64,000 bases of DNA, from positions 7,605,501 through 7,669,500 of the forward strand of contig CM072868.1 of assembly GCA_036937835.1 (NCBI GenBank), written 5' to 3'. Origin of the DNA: Pampus argenteus (Eukaryota > Chordata > Actinopteri > Scombriformes > Stromateidae). Below the pieces are notes generated by a model. It saw nothing but the letters and a program-made list of their open reading frames with translations, ran no database searches and was not told the DNA's origin. Every line of letters begins with the position of its first letter. Position 1 is the stretch's first letter. The position numbers and the translations under genes are program-made. Below, piece after piece: positions 1-12,300 of the stretch.

Positions 1-19
1 TTGTTTTGGTTTGGGACTA

Positions 20-330
20 TTTTTAGCTGTGGATTAATACACATTTTGGTGCTCTTGGTGAGTATTTACCGCAGCAGGATAGTTAAGAATTGAATCAAAG
101 TAAACTACAGTTCCCATGTTAATGGTAATAAAGGAACCTGTCACCCAGTGCAACAACAGTGGCTCATTATTGTGTCTTTAATTGTTTTTGGACAACAATG
201 GAGCTCTGTGGCACAGATGATAGAGGAGGCTTTGGCAACACAATAGAAAATATTTGTTGGATCAAGTCATTGTTGGTTTTAGTCTTTTGAATTGATTTTT
301 CAGACATAAGAAAAATAAAAAATAACACTT
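20..330. repeat. Dispersed repeat, copy A
   Basis: This stretch aligns over about 300 bases with 13705-14005 in dixdc1 intron 9. Shared blocks include 'aaactacag', 'atggtaataaa', 'gtggctcatt' and a 'ttttaat/ttaattg' run followed by 'gaacaa/ggacaacaa'. I see no coding potential and no clear terminal repeats, so the class is unknown. The left end may be cut by the window edge. Confidence 0.6.
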
Positions 331-394
331 ACACTTAAACTCTAAAAATTTATGTTCCAAAAACTTTTTTTTTTTTTTAAAAGCAAAATAGATG

Positions 395-400
395 TTTATT
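395..400 (-). terminator. Possible nkapd1 poly(A) signal
   Basis: AATAAA on the minus strand, about 440 bases past the nkapd1 stop codon. It is the first canonical signal I see downstream, in an A/T-rich stretch, so chance occurrence is possible. Confidence 0.4.
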
Positions 401-840
401 TTTCACCTATGACAATGTGGTGCATACAAATATTAAAATTTACAAAAATAAAAAAATAAAATGCAAATTCACATTCTATCATAATCGGTGAAACTGATGA
501 AAGTTGCATATTTGCCTTTTTTTAAATAACAATTCAAGTCAATTCAAGTCTCTACAGGAGGCAGACAGTCTGAGACGACAATCAATCAATGAGCCTGCAG
601 CAGAATTCGTCATGAGACAGGCGGTGGATACCCCTCCATCCCTCCTTGTGCAGTGAGCTTCGAGCCACTGCAGAGGTGATATTGCTACACAGAACGCCCA
701 CAAAGAGGAATGACAGCACAGGTTTGTTGATGTCTAACAAAGTATAATACAGGACGGTCCTGCAGAGTAAAGCCCTCTATGCAGTTAAGGCAAATGAAGG
801 AATCTGCAGTAGTTTTCCTGACTGTTACCTAAACTGTGCA

Positions 841-3480
841 TCAGTCTCCAGAACTATCGTCTGAGCTCTCCTCACCTGCTGCTTTCCAGTTTTTTCTCTT
901 CTTTTTTGAGTCTAAACCTGAGTCTTTGTGGGAGTCCTGCTTTCGTCTTTTGCGGCTGTGCGTGGATCTCTCCTTTTCTCTATTGTCATGCTTATCACTG
1001 TCCCCTGAGCTGCTGTCCTCCTCTCTCCCTGTGGTTTTCGAAGTTTTCTTGTTTTTATGTCGACTTTTAGTCCGTTTCTTCCTCTGCTTGTCTTTGGTTG
1101 CACAGTTGTCATCGCTGCTGTGGTCGCTGCTTGAGCACTCTACTTTCTTTCGCTTTCCTTCCTCGTCTTTCTTCTTCTTTTTCTTTTTCTTCTTTTGAGA
1201 GGATTTTTTGGAGTGTTTTGATGAGCTTGTTTCTGTACCAGACTTGGACTTTTTAATTTTGTGTCGCCCAGTCTTCTTTTTGGAACCGTTTTCTTCACTA
1301 AAAAGATAACAGTAAAGGTCAGTCAATTTGTGGTATGTAATAATAACTTAAAAGGGCAGTCCACCAATTTGACACATCAAGATTATTCTTTTTTTTTTAA
1401 AATTTCTATTGTAAAATGTTCTCTGAGGTACTGTAGGGGGCTGTGTGAAGTCTGAAGAAAATAACATGATAACATCATCTGGGATATCCAAGCTTTGGCT
1501 TAACAGAAAGCCTGCCTTAAAGGATTGTGTGGATTCCCAACATGGAGGGTCTAATGAAAGGCGGTGAGGAAGACTGGTGAAGATTAGTAATAAATTGGTG
1601 GAGTGCCCCTTTAAAATCTACATTACTTTTCTGCTTCTACCCTAACATCTTGCTTATTTAGGGCAGTGCTGCATATCTGCTTACCGGTCACTTTTAAACT
1701 CCTCAGGATAAAGCTCCTTGAAGCCACTATGTCCCCATCTGTAATGTGAAAACAATAAAAAGATGCAAATGGCTCAATTTTGTCTAAATCTGGCAACGCA
1801 CTTTTGATGAATATGCCCTGACGCTGAAAAAAATACAGAAACCAATTTAGAGATTAGCCAGTTGGAAATGTCTCAATTCATTTGACAAATTGTACAAAAC
1901 ACTAAATATATTCAGGTGACTCTGTACCTGTCAGGATCATTGGCCTCAAATTCATACAGTTTGCGAGTCCAGTAGCGAGCCTCTCTGTCGTCATGGTCGG
2001 AAACACGCTCTCTGCTTCGACTCTCTCTAGATTCATTTGGCACTCGATCACAGTGCATATGTCCCCTGAAAAACAACCATCACCAATAAATCAACAAGAC
2101 AACATACAGTAACAGCTCCTAACTGAAAGCTACATTATGAAATGTACATAGCATAACTATATAAACACCTTACACCTTTACCTTCCACAGTCTGTAGCTG
2201 GCAAATGTTTACGGTCGGACGTTTGGACTTCCCAGCCTCGCATTTTCCACATCTCCATCTCCTCCTGGATCTGTCAACAAAAGTACATTAACGTCTACAC
2301 AGACACAAACATCCACACTTTCTCACACAAACATTTAATGCTTTATCTTAATCCACCAATAGAATTTAACCATAGAGGATTTAATATTTATAGAGGTTAT
2401 GTATTATTTAACACTTAGGGGGTAAAGAGAACGCCATCTGTCAATGGTAAACGACTATCAGGCAGTTTGTGAAAATGCACTTATTTACCTACTGTCTCGG
2501 TTGGAGAAAAGAAAGCTGTATTTATTACTTTTAAATAAACAGTAGTACATTTAAAGCTTAAATGAACAGGTGTGCCTTGGTGTGTTATTCGTATAAAACA
2601 ATTGCAATCATTTTTCATTTCTGAGCCAGTGCCTTGTACGCTTCCGTCTGGTTTTTGTCATTTACCTCCGAGAGCCAGCAGAGGCAATTAAATCAACACT
2701 GCAATCATGTTGTGCAGTAGGCTGTAACATTTCAATGTGGGTGATGTTTTTCAGGGGAACATAAAGCAAGATTATACATGGAAACACTCAGAGCACAGCA
2801 AAGGATAACCTCTCCTATAGCTGCTAGGATGATTTTACTGTTGGATGATTACGGTTGGATGATTACGGTTTCCCACATTAGTCAAATTAAGCAGATATCT
2901 TTCAACATTACAGTGTTTTTAGTGCAAAAGTCCCTCTTTTTGTTACTATACTTCCACAGCAGCTCAACAGGGAAACACAAAGAGGAAACTTTATGTTAAA
3001 AAAGACTGCTGAAGCCTCATATACACTTCAGCTTTTAAATACAATTGCAAAAAATGACTGTGTGGACACACTGTGCATTTAGGCTCCCATCACTTACACT
3101 GAAAGCACATTTGAAGGAGATCTTTTAATAAAGAGTATGAAGAGGGACAATGATTACAGCAAAAAGCTCTTTCAGTGTTCATATGGGCCCCTGACTTGAA
3201 AAATTGTGAACTTACCCTTTAAATAGGATTTTTGAAATTAATACTTTTACTTGCAACAGAGTATTTTTACATTACTGTACCAGTATTTTTACATGAAGAC
3301 ACCAGACAATCTTTAAAGCCCAAGTACAGATCGGTGAAAAAAGAATAAAGGGCGATTTCACTGTTTTTTATACCCCATTAGACCAGGTTTAGTTTGAAAG
3401 AACTTACACACCTTGTTGTGAGCATCTGTGTGGCGGATTACATTCCTCAACAACGTCTTGCCCATCGACTGTTTTGTCAT
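841..3480 (-). CDS. nkapd1: NKAP domain containing protein 1 (five coding exons)
   Basis: Coding exons are 3480-3412, 2270-2182, 2065-1928, 1738-1685 and 1297-841. All junctions are GT-AG and the phases agree, giving 807 nt and 268 aa (human about 290 aa). The N-terminus reads GKTLLRNVIRHTDAHNK followed by IQEEMEMWK. The middle carries ARYWTRKLYEFEANDPDRWG and HSGFKELYPEEF, the conserved core of the C11orf57/NKAPD1 family. The last exon is almost entirely Lys/Ser/Arg-rich, with a run of nine lysines, and ends in an acidic Ser/Asp tail, which suggests a nuclear RNA-associated protein. Its biochemical role is not established. The chosen Met follows a likely acceptor at 3489-3488 in the 5' UTR; an in-frame ATG at 3495 would lie inside that intron. 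Intron 4 carries a MITE. In human the gene also lies near PIH1D2 and DIXDC1. Confidence 0.9.
1348..1614. mobile_element. piggyBac-like MITE with TTAA target duplication
   Basis: A 259-bp element (1352-1610) is flanked on both sides by TTAA (1348-1351 and 1611-1614). Its ends are imperfect inverted repeats of about 19 bp: AAGGGCAGTCCACCAATTT on the left and, reverse-complemented, AGGGGCACTCCACCAATTT on the right. It has no coding capacity. TTAA duplications are typical of piggyBac-type transposition, so this is probably a non-autonomous derivative. It lies in nkapd1 intron 4, close to the last-exon acceptor. Confidence 0.8.
2870..3222. mobile_element. TTAA-type MITE, copy 1 (5' end decayed)
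   Basis: The stretch ends in an inverted-repeat-like tail (aattgtgaacttaccct) followed by TTAA at 3219-3222. It aligns in the same orientation with 43017-43470. Shared blocks are the 'tccct(c)tttttgtt' segment, 'gggaaacac' and 'tgttca(t/c)atgggc'. The left end is not resolved. No ORF is conserved between copies. It lies in nkapd1 intron 1 (between coding exons 1 and 2). Confidence 0.65.
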
Positions 3481-3788
3481 GTTGACGCCTGACATGAGAC
3501 AAATGTAAGTAATGGACCGTTAATAAACCTGAAGTACAGCGACAACATGCCATCTTCTAAACTAGCTGTATTATATATTATATATACTGTTATAGCACAC
3601 ATCACCGTTCAGACCTCTGTCTATACCGTTAGCTCGCTAGCTCAGTAGCGTTATTCGGGTACAAGAGGAAAATTGAAGCAACAATAATGAACCTATAACA
3701 AAAACATAACACTCAAGTTGTCTAAACACAATTGAAAAGGCTAATATAACTCTGTTTTCATGATTTCGTACGTGTGAACACACTTTAC

Positions 3789-3840
3789 CTTTGAAAGAGA
3801 ACAACAACAAACGGTTCACAGGGTCTGCTCTCACTTCCGG
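3789..3840 (-). promoter_or_regulatory. nkapd1 5' non-coding exon and ETS-type core promoter
   Basis: On the minus strand the sequence CCGGAAGT (3840-3833) begins a short GC-containing segment that ends in TTTCAAAG followed by the donor GTAAAG at 3788. An acceptor just before the start-codon exon (AG at 3489-3488) fits it. CCGGAAGT is the ETS/GABPA consensus found at initiation sites of many housekeeping genes. Assignment as exon 1 is inference. Confidence 0.55.
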
Positions 3841-4000
3841 TTTTTTTTTTGTTTTTTTTTTTTAAACTTTATTGAAAAGTACAACGAGTTTACAGCATTT
3901 GGTGTGTAGCATGTTGTTCCCACAATCACAAACACGTCACGGGGACTAAAGGTTGTAATAATAATAATAATGAACACATTTAAATATATATCTTGTAAAG
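3841..4000 (-). repeat. Poly(A)-tailed retro-insertion 3' end
   Basis: Read on the minus strand, AATAAAGTTT is followed directly by a run of about 24 A residues broken by one C. The run stops exactly where the ETS motif of the nkapd1 promoter begins. This is the form of a retrotransposed 3' end (LINE or retrocopy). I cannot identify the parent. The upstream limit, perhaps near 4250, is not resolved. Confidence 0.5.
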
Positions 4001-4279
4001 CCTTCGGGTTTTTATATGTTTTAACATTAGTCTCCTTGTCATTGTTTGTGGTATAAAAGGTTCTGCCTTATATAGGATATATAACAAACATGGCCACCTC
4101 TTACCATTCCTGTAAAATACATTTAGACACATGTTTAACATCAAGTCAATGAGCAACATTTACAACAAAACATCTAGTCTAAAAGCCATCTTATTGGCTT
4201 ATTTATATTTGGATTGAATCAATCATGACTATCAATCGTAGTATCTTCTTTAGATAAGTATATTAGTATAGTATACACA

Positions 4280-4410
4280 GTGAGCTTATAAGTATAGATA
4301 TTATTGATCCCGAGGGGGGACATTTACATTTTACAGCGGTGCAGTTAAACAGATTAGAAGTAGGAGTAATAAACACAACAAAATAAAAAGTAAAGTAAAT
4401 TAAATTAAAT
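4280..4410 (-). repeat. LINE 3'-tail fragment
   Basis: The plus-strand phrase 'tattgatcccgagg' followed by an A/T-rich tract resembles the 9296-9420 element, which has the same 'ttatt(a/g)atccc' block next to an (ATAG)n tail. These look like 3' ends of a teleost non-LTR retrotransposon inserted on the minus strand. The exact family was not determined. Confidence 0.45.
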
Positions 4411-6449
4411 TTATACACATTATAAACAATTATACGTGTTACAATACTAGATCACATGACCGGACTTGTGGGTTGTAAAAGTAATCCACAAGTCACTCAC
4501 TTGAATGAGAAAGTGTACGTACATACACTCATAAACATCCACATACATAAAACCCTCACCTGCATCATCAGCCATCAATGCTGTGACTTAAAACAGTGGA
4601 TTAAAGTGGTACTTAATAATATGAAGTATACACTGTATGTGGAAAGATGGAGCACTTTGTACTAACTAACCCCAAATTGATTTATTCAGAGCACCTCAGC
4701 TATAACAACCAGTATTTTAAAGGCACGGTTTGATGAGGAGTATGTGGTAGCCTAATTAGAGATAATAATAAGTGAGACCAATAACTGATCACAGCTTCTG
4801 ACAAGAAGTAGCAGATTGATCCAGACCAATGTAGAATTAATGAGGTAAACACATAAAAATGTCTCCTTTTAAGGAACAAGAAGTCTGTTTTCTTTCTCAC
4901 AATAGATCATTGGTTCTTGCAGCTTGGTTGATTCTCTGAAATCAAATCAGATTTGAAGCAGTTTCAGCATGTCAGCGAAGTTTGATGCTCTGAGACATTT
5001 ATGAACAAGCATGATGCTTCCATGATGCTGTTTCCTGAACATCTTCTGATAAAAATATGTTTTATTTTTAGTGTATTTATTAGCTATGTCAAGGAGGTTA
5101 CGTGATCTTTCATTTTAGTGGACAGATTTTGGTCCAGAATACTATAATAATAATAAAATAATTCTGGTGTAGCTCCAAGATTTATTTTATTTACATTTTT
5201 ATAAGGTTTTACACTCACTTGAATGAAAAGAAAATCCATTTATACAAAAATAAAAATAAAGGTCATTGAAATACAAAAAAGATTGGTAACTCTTGTTTCA
5301 TAGCGGGGACAATAATAATTCACAATCAGAATCCACAGTGACCAAACAAACAGTCCTATTTCAGTAACTCATTAGATTTACAAATTGGCTGAGAACATGC
5401 TGTCCCTGTGTCAAACAGGTTTTCTTCTCACCTCGTGGCTCCCTGGAGGTCGAATGACTTTCCCACCACACGGCAAAGTCACTATTTCATCTATTCTTCT
5501 GTTTACACACTTTGTTTCCCCTCAGTCACACATCTTGTTCTGCCAAATGTTCATTGCCTGCTTGTTCAGTACCTGAGTTTGTCCTTGTCTTTTAAATATT
5601 GAGGCAAAAACATTCAAAGCAGTTGCTTAAAATAATTTGGGGGGGGGGTTAAGACATATACAAATATTCTGCTTTGAATGGATTTGCATTAAAAAGTTAA
5701 ATTGACATATACTCCTTCTACCTCATTAAAATCCATAATCTATGAAAACGAAAACACTTTTCTTTTCACAAGTTAAACTGCTAGACGCGAGATGTCTCTG
5801 ACTTCACTGCCACGTCGGGACCTTTTTCACGTTCTTGTTGATGACACTAGAAACATTTCTAACAGCTTAATGACAGTTTGCTCAGCCAAAACGCTTTTCT
5901 AAAGAGTACTTAACACTAGCAGCACATCTCATATATAAACCTTTAGTTTCTGTTCCCCACAACACTCTTTCAAATGTTGGTTTAATCTAATATTTTAGTG
6001 CCTTCTCCAATAAATAATATGTTTTTTCTAAGTTCCTTTTATAATTGCAGTGAACATGGCTATTCCCTGGATACTGTACACTATGAAGAATGTGAAGCTG
6101 TAATTACAGGCGGATGTGTGAATTCTATAAATACCATGTTCGGCTGTTTATTTCTCTGCTCAGACTGTGTAATTATAACATTAAGCTATCATATGCTTCA
6201 ACGTGTGTGCTATGTTGTTGTTTTGCAAGAGTTTTATTTCTATATTTGTCAACAAATGCCTTCACCACACTGATTTTCATGTCTCTTTTTAGTCTTTCTG
6301 TTTATGATTGTTTTGTCATTTCAGCTGCAGTGATATACAGTACACAAAAAGCAAAAAAAGAGAAGGAGAGGGAAGGAGAAATATATCTCCCTCCTCCTTC
6401 TTGTGAAAGGAGAGAGCATTGGGACATTGGGGAAAGCAGGGAGGAGGAA
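4411..6449. other. Intergenic, no gene recognised
   Basis: AT-rich DNA between the divergent nkapd1 and dixdc1. The open frames here are short, have no family resemblance and lack splice context. A run of nine or ten G lies near 5640. In particular I see no calponin-homology exons that would extend dixdc1. Confidence 0.6.
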
Positions 6450-7089
6450 TGAGGGATGGGGGGAGGGTAAACACAGCCAGACAGAGCCATGTCTGACATC
6501 CTCGCACACTGAAAGAAGGAAGGACTGATACAAAGCCAGTGCGACAGAGCAGAAGAGAAAGAGGGAGGGAGGGAGGGCAGAGGGAATAAATGCAAAAAAA
6601 AAAAAAAAAGGCCGGCAGAGAAAAAAGGGTGAAAAAGATGCACAAGAGCTGCATCAGTTCTTGTCTGCAAGGAACAAAAAACATTGTGTTCGTAAATGGG
6701 AGCTGGTGAGCTCAACCACAAGGCGAGTGCAATGAGAAACCAGGCAGACTTGAGTTGCTGGTGTTGCTGAGCACCAATCCTCTCTCCCTCTGTCTCACTC
6801 TGCCAGCTCGGACTGAGCCTTGGTATGATTTGGAGAAGGGTTGAGGGCTTTTGATTGGGATTTGGAGCTTTATGTTTTAGGAATATGCTGCTGGAGAGGA
6901 TTTGAGCGTGCTGTTCTTTCTGATTGAACACAGTGTGCGGCGTAGAGACTCCTCTGGTTGCTGCTTTCAGGGCTGCTCCCCTCCCTGCTGCCTTTGGCTG
7001 TGTTTGGGCTATGGTCCTGACTGAGAAGCAGAGCATCATCCAGATGCAGGGCTCCGACTGTATGGGAGGTTAAGCCTGTAAGCACCAGC
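6450..7089 (+). promoter_or_regulatory. Probable dixdc1 promoter and 5' leader
   Basis: This segment directly precedes the dixdc1 short-isoform start codon. It is richer in G/A and in purine runs than its surroundings and includes an A-run at 6593-6609. No TATA box is obvious and the transcription start cannot be fixed from sequence. The long minus-strand open frame across it (to 7039) has no recognisable domain and is probably chance. Confidence 0.45.
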
Positions 7090-9296
7090 ATGGGAGCCAA
7101 ACAGATGAAATGGTAAGAGCTGTTTTATTGTTATTATTTGAACATTATATCAACCCAGGTGGCAGCTTTTGTCTACAATGCAGTGCAGCAGTAGCATATA
7201 TATATATAACAGGCCTACAGTAAATCAAGTCTGGCAGGGAGCTGTATTATCTTAATCAGCATGTGATGCCTGAATCGAGTACATTTCTCCATAACAACAT
7301 GCATTTCATAGCCAAAATGTGCAGGTTATTGTTCAGTGTTTACAGTGCAGTAGGTGTGGGTGTGTCCCTGTGTCTGTGAGAGCCGAGCTGTTATTGCCTA
7401 GCAACCACTCACTTCCATTTTATGATTCAGGTGAAGGTTTTACACTTTATTTGAATAACAAAGTGATTTTTCTACAGTTAAATGAGGCTGTGAACATACT
7501 GTAAAAACACACCCTCGTTTTGGTATTTGCCAACCAAAGCAATTACAGGATACTTTATTTAACTTCTTTAAATTAGCCACTAAATAAAAACTACTTCTAG
7601 TTGAAAAAATACATTTTTATGATGATAAACAGTGAAATAAGTACTTTGTACTCCTTTATTTTAGGTACATAGCTTTTTAGTGTTGTAGCTGGTCAAGATG
7701 GAGTTAGTTTTAACTACTTTATTTACAGTGTGTGTGTGTGTGTGGTGTTGTGCTCCAGTTGTTCCTCAACCTCAGGTCACAAGATAAATCTGAGAGGTTA
7801 AAAGATGATTTATTGGATGGAAAAGAATACAAGATGGTAAATTGTGTACCGACCCATTGGTGCATTCTGCTCTATGTACATCACAGATAGGTTATGACTC
7901 TAGCTTTTTAAACCCATTGCAGGAGGAACGCGTTATCTTTATCCAAACACTATAAAATCCTTCTGTAAATGAACAAAAGACATATGACCAGGCTTCAGTT
8001 TACCTCCAGAAATGTATTTAGCCTTCTGGCCCGAGGTAGGACCTCCCTTGCTGGATATGATTCTCTCTGTAATTACAATGGGTTCATTTTATCTCTTTAC
8101 TTTTAAAATAAGGTAAATATCTACAGGGCTGCTCAAATCATCGACCACTATCATTACTGAATACTGATATGGAGCTATATACCAGCGCAAGCCTCTCAAT
8201 ACATACATGAAGTTTCTAATTCATGAGGATCAAACTGGTTTTTATCAAAACCACCTTTCCTCTGACAATGTACACTCAGTTCAGTCTCAGTCTTCCACCG
8301 TCTAAACATATTCATATATATTCATTCATATATATAGCTGGTATTTTCACTCTTCCATTTTTCATAATAATAACCTCTAATTAGGAAGCCAACTAATTCC
8401 CTCAATTCCATCAATCTCTACCACATTTATGGTCCTGTGGGCCTCCGAGCATTTCAAGACGTTCAGAAACATTTTGTTTTCTCCAACTCAGCACAGTAAT
8501 GCTCACATATGGTGTCCCTTGGAGAATACTTCTCTCCACACATCCATTTCATACAGCTCTGACCAACCCCGGCTCACTGGTCTCGACAATATATTCCAGC
8601 TTGCATAAGGTCGTCTGTAAGCCCCCATCTATTGGCAGGCTGTGGAAACAGCTCCAACCCAAACTGGAAACTAATCTGTCAAAACATTCAACTATCTTCT
8701 ATATTTTTGCATATGGTGTGGGAGTACTCAAGGTTTGCATAATTCTGGAAGAAGGTTTTTAAATATGCTAACAAGCATATTCTGCAAAACAATTCCTTAC
8801 TTGCCAGAAGTCATGTTACTTAATGACAGCTCCAACTTGGAGCTCTGTGTTAAGCACAGACGTCTCTGGCTAGCTGGCCTTGCAGCTGCCAATAGCTTAT
8901 TGATTGGCAATTCCTCATTCTGTCAATATACAAAGATGGCTTCTTGACATAGAAGGCTGCCAAACATGCACCAGGAAAAACCAGTACATATTTCATACTG
9001 GAAAGAAGAGTTTACTATAATAAAATCCTAAATATAACTCAAGCACTTTTTAATTTAAACAGCCTGAGACGTTTAGATGGGTTGATAAGCAAACAAGACC
9101 GATCTGATCTTTAATGGTATATTGAATTTTATAAGATTATATCATAATGTAAAATTAATCTGCAATATAACTAGTTAATAAACTATCTACTTACAGTACT
9201 AGAGTAAATATACTTACAGATTATGTTGATCTGTTGCATTGGAGCTCATCTCGTGTAAATCTCATGCTTAATATTTGGTTTATGGTCCAAATCTAT

Positions 9297-9339
<43 letters not shown>

Positions 9340-12300
9340 TACTTTATTAATCCCAAAAACTGGGAAATTAAAGTGTAACAGCAGCATAACACAAATACAA
9401 CAACAATGAAATAAAAGAACAACCAACAATTAAGATAATAATTAATAATTAAATAGGAGAAGATAATTAAATAAGAATAAGAAATTAAGATATGTATATG
9501 TGTTGTTTTGGTGGAACAGATCAGCGTTGAGCATCTTAAATAATTTTGTGGAAGTTTATTAAACTGCTGCAACCACAGACAAAGACTGAGGTTATCTTGA
9601 TGTCAGCATCTGCAATGACAGGATTAGTTGGAGGCAGCTGCGTTGATCCCATTTGGAGACACACTTTGGGATAATCACAGCAGCATCTGATAAGACACTC
9701 AAGTTCATGTTTTTTTTATGTGACCTGGTACAATCATCTGAAGTTTAAAAGTGTGGTCAATTAAACCTTCTTGAATTAAAACATAAATTATATATTTGTA
9801 CTTGTTTTTAGCCATGCTAGTGGCATCTAGTATATGGATGAATATCGCGTTTATTCCACTATTTTGGTCCATATTAAAATATGTCAACAACTAGTGGATG
9901 AATTGATGATATGTGGTACAGATAAGCATGGAGCCCAGATGATGTTTCCTAATGAATTTGGTGATTCACTGACTTTTCCTCTAGCGCCATCATACAATCT
10001 GTTGAGGTAATAGCTTGTGCTGACTAATACAATTAGATAAGCAGAAAATCTCGGCTACAATCTAAGTCTCGCTGCTTATTTATAGAGGGGAACATGTTTG
10101 ATCGTGCAAATGCAGCCCCTCGGGACATTCTTTGCTTTCTAAACACTGTTTTTTTCCCACAGTTATGTCCACAGTTTTTTACCCTGAAGAGCACAGTAAT
10201 GAATTGAGATTCTTTATATCCTTTACTGTAGTGTAGAGTTTGGCTCTCTTACTACAGACACAGCCTTGTTTTCCCACACAGACACAGAACGAAGGAATCC
10301 TCTGCTAAAGGACCATGCATAATTTCATAGGTCACAGGTCACAGTAGCTGTATCCTATTTCTGCAAACACAGCAGAATGAAAACGACAGCCGGTCTGAAC
10401 CTTGGGCTGCTGGAGATGCTCTGCTATCGAACAAAACACACATATTTGTGCAAACTGCAAGAAACCAGCCATTCAGACGGCATATGTCTTGAAATTATAG
10501 CCGGAGGGGGAGCAAACTATGTAAAGAATTTCCTGTGAGAGAATGAGCTGTATATACTCATGTTGCTTTCTGTGTATGTTTTCAGTTTTAAACGTGTTTA
10601 AATCCTTTTCTGTGGCTGCTTTTTTGATTCATTTTTTTACTGGTTAAATGGTCTGTGATAAGCCATGTTCCCATCGGCACTATGACTTTAAAAACAGATG
10701 TGGTTTAAATTTTTTTTTTTTAAATATTTAGCCCCTCTATGGTATTAACTCACATGTTTGCACTACTTGGGGAGTTATTCAAGTATATATCTCCTTTTCT
10801 TGTTGCAAGGATTATTTATTGCCATTAATTTGGCAGGAGTTACAAACACACTCATCCCTGCCTGTGCCCACCATCTGTTTCAGTCTCAGCTCAGCCAGCC
10901 CTGCTCACTCCCCTAAAGAGGAGTATGTGATCACGCAGTCCACTGACACCCTTAAAGAAGAAACAGTCCATGATCAGTCTGAGGACCAGGGGGGACCTCA
11001 GGATGACAAATCTGAGCTGACAGAGAAGAAATCTGTCATAGGTTGGTTGACTGCACATCAGCTCTTGTACAACAAAATTATATGCAGTGAATCCCTCTCA
11101 AATATGCTCCCATGCCTCATCTCCCCTGTCCCTCTCTTCCTTTCAGAGGAGGTCTCTCTCTGTGGATTGTGTCCCTCCCTCAGGCATGATATGCAAGAGG
11201 AAGATAAGTCCTGGGAGGAGCAGCTGGATGCCCACCAGGAGCAGCTGGAGAGGGAAATGCAGGAAGCCAGGAGGATGGTGTTCCGCCTACAGGTAACTTT
11301 TAGTGATGACACAATTAAAAAGGTAGCTAATGAAGGTCAGATGGATCGAAACGTTGTGATCGAATAAATTAGCAGTAAGTGAGACAGTGCGCAGGAGGTT
11401 TTTTTTTCAATTAATATAAAAATACAAAATATTGATGTATGTGGAGTTATTCCTTGTGTTCAAGATTATGCGAGGGTCATGCTAGGGGTGCACTCGCTGT
11501 ACAGTACTTTAAATAGATGTGTGATGTGATATTTTATACTAATAATCTTTGTTACCCACTACACACTACCCATAATACTGTCATGGACTAAACATGTCCA
11601 AACACATTGCACTGTTCCTGCTAAGCTGAGTTCTGTATTTGCCTTTTTGGGGTATGGATATTTTATTTTTTAATTACTTATTTATGATTTTTAATTTTTG
11701 TTTTGTGCTTATACTTTGTATTGTGTGCATGTATGTGGGTGTGCATACTCATAGTTTTTCAATTTGATTCAGTGCAGGTTAGTTAGATTCACTGGCCTGA
11801 TCAACTGAAATGGGAAGAGTGTTGTGTAGCCAAGTATAAAAATACAAAACTGCTGTATTTTTCATATATAAAAATATTGAAATATATGTGGTTTCTCTCG
11901 CGTGTGTGTTCAATTATGACATTGTGTATGTATGTGTGTCTTTGTCCTCAGGCTTTGCTGCTCAATGGCTCCCTCCCTGAAGAGGACCAGGACGGATCTG
12001 TGAGCTTCGGCGATAACCGGGCAAACACTGAACAGCAGCTGGTACAATGCCTTCTCTCTGCTAACTCAAGAGAACAACACTTGCTCACCAGTCTGTGTGA
12101 CGTATCAGTGTCAGCCCTTCTGTTGTGATGATGTTTGCAGCCATCACCCCTCTTGACAGTAGCTACTGTAGCGCACAAATGAATCTCTCTGATCTGTTGG
12201 CCCGCTGTCATGCAGGCCCACTGCCTCCTCATACGTTCTGACATTTTCCATTCTCTAATTGCTCCTACCCTCTCCCTTTGAAGGTTCTAATCCGCAGTCG

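Noticed and set aside
836..1198. Plus-strand open frame opposite the nkapd1 last exon
   Set aside because: It is the complement of the Lys/Ser-rich exon, giving Phe/Leu runs. It begins at GTG.
6302..7039. A 245-aa minus-strand open frame opposite the dixdc1 leader
   Set aside because: Low-complexity Phe/Leu/Ser/Pro translation of a purine-rich leader, with no domain and no splice context.
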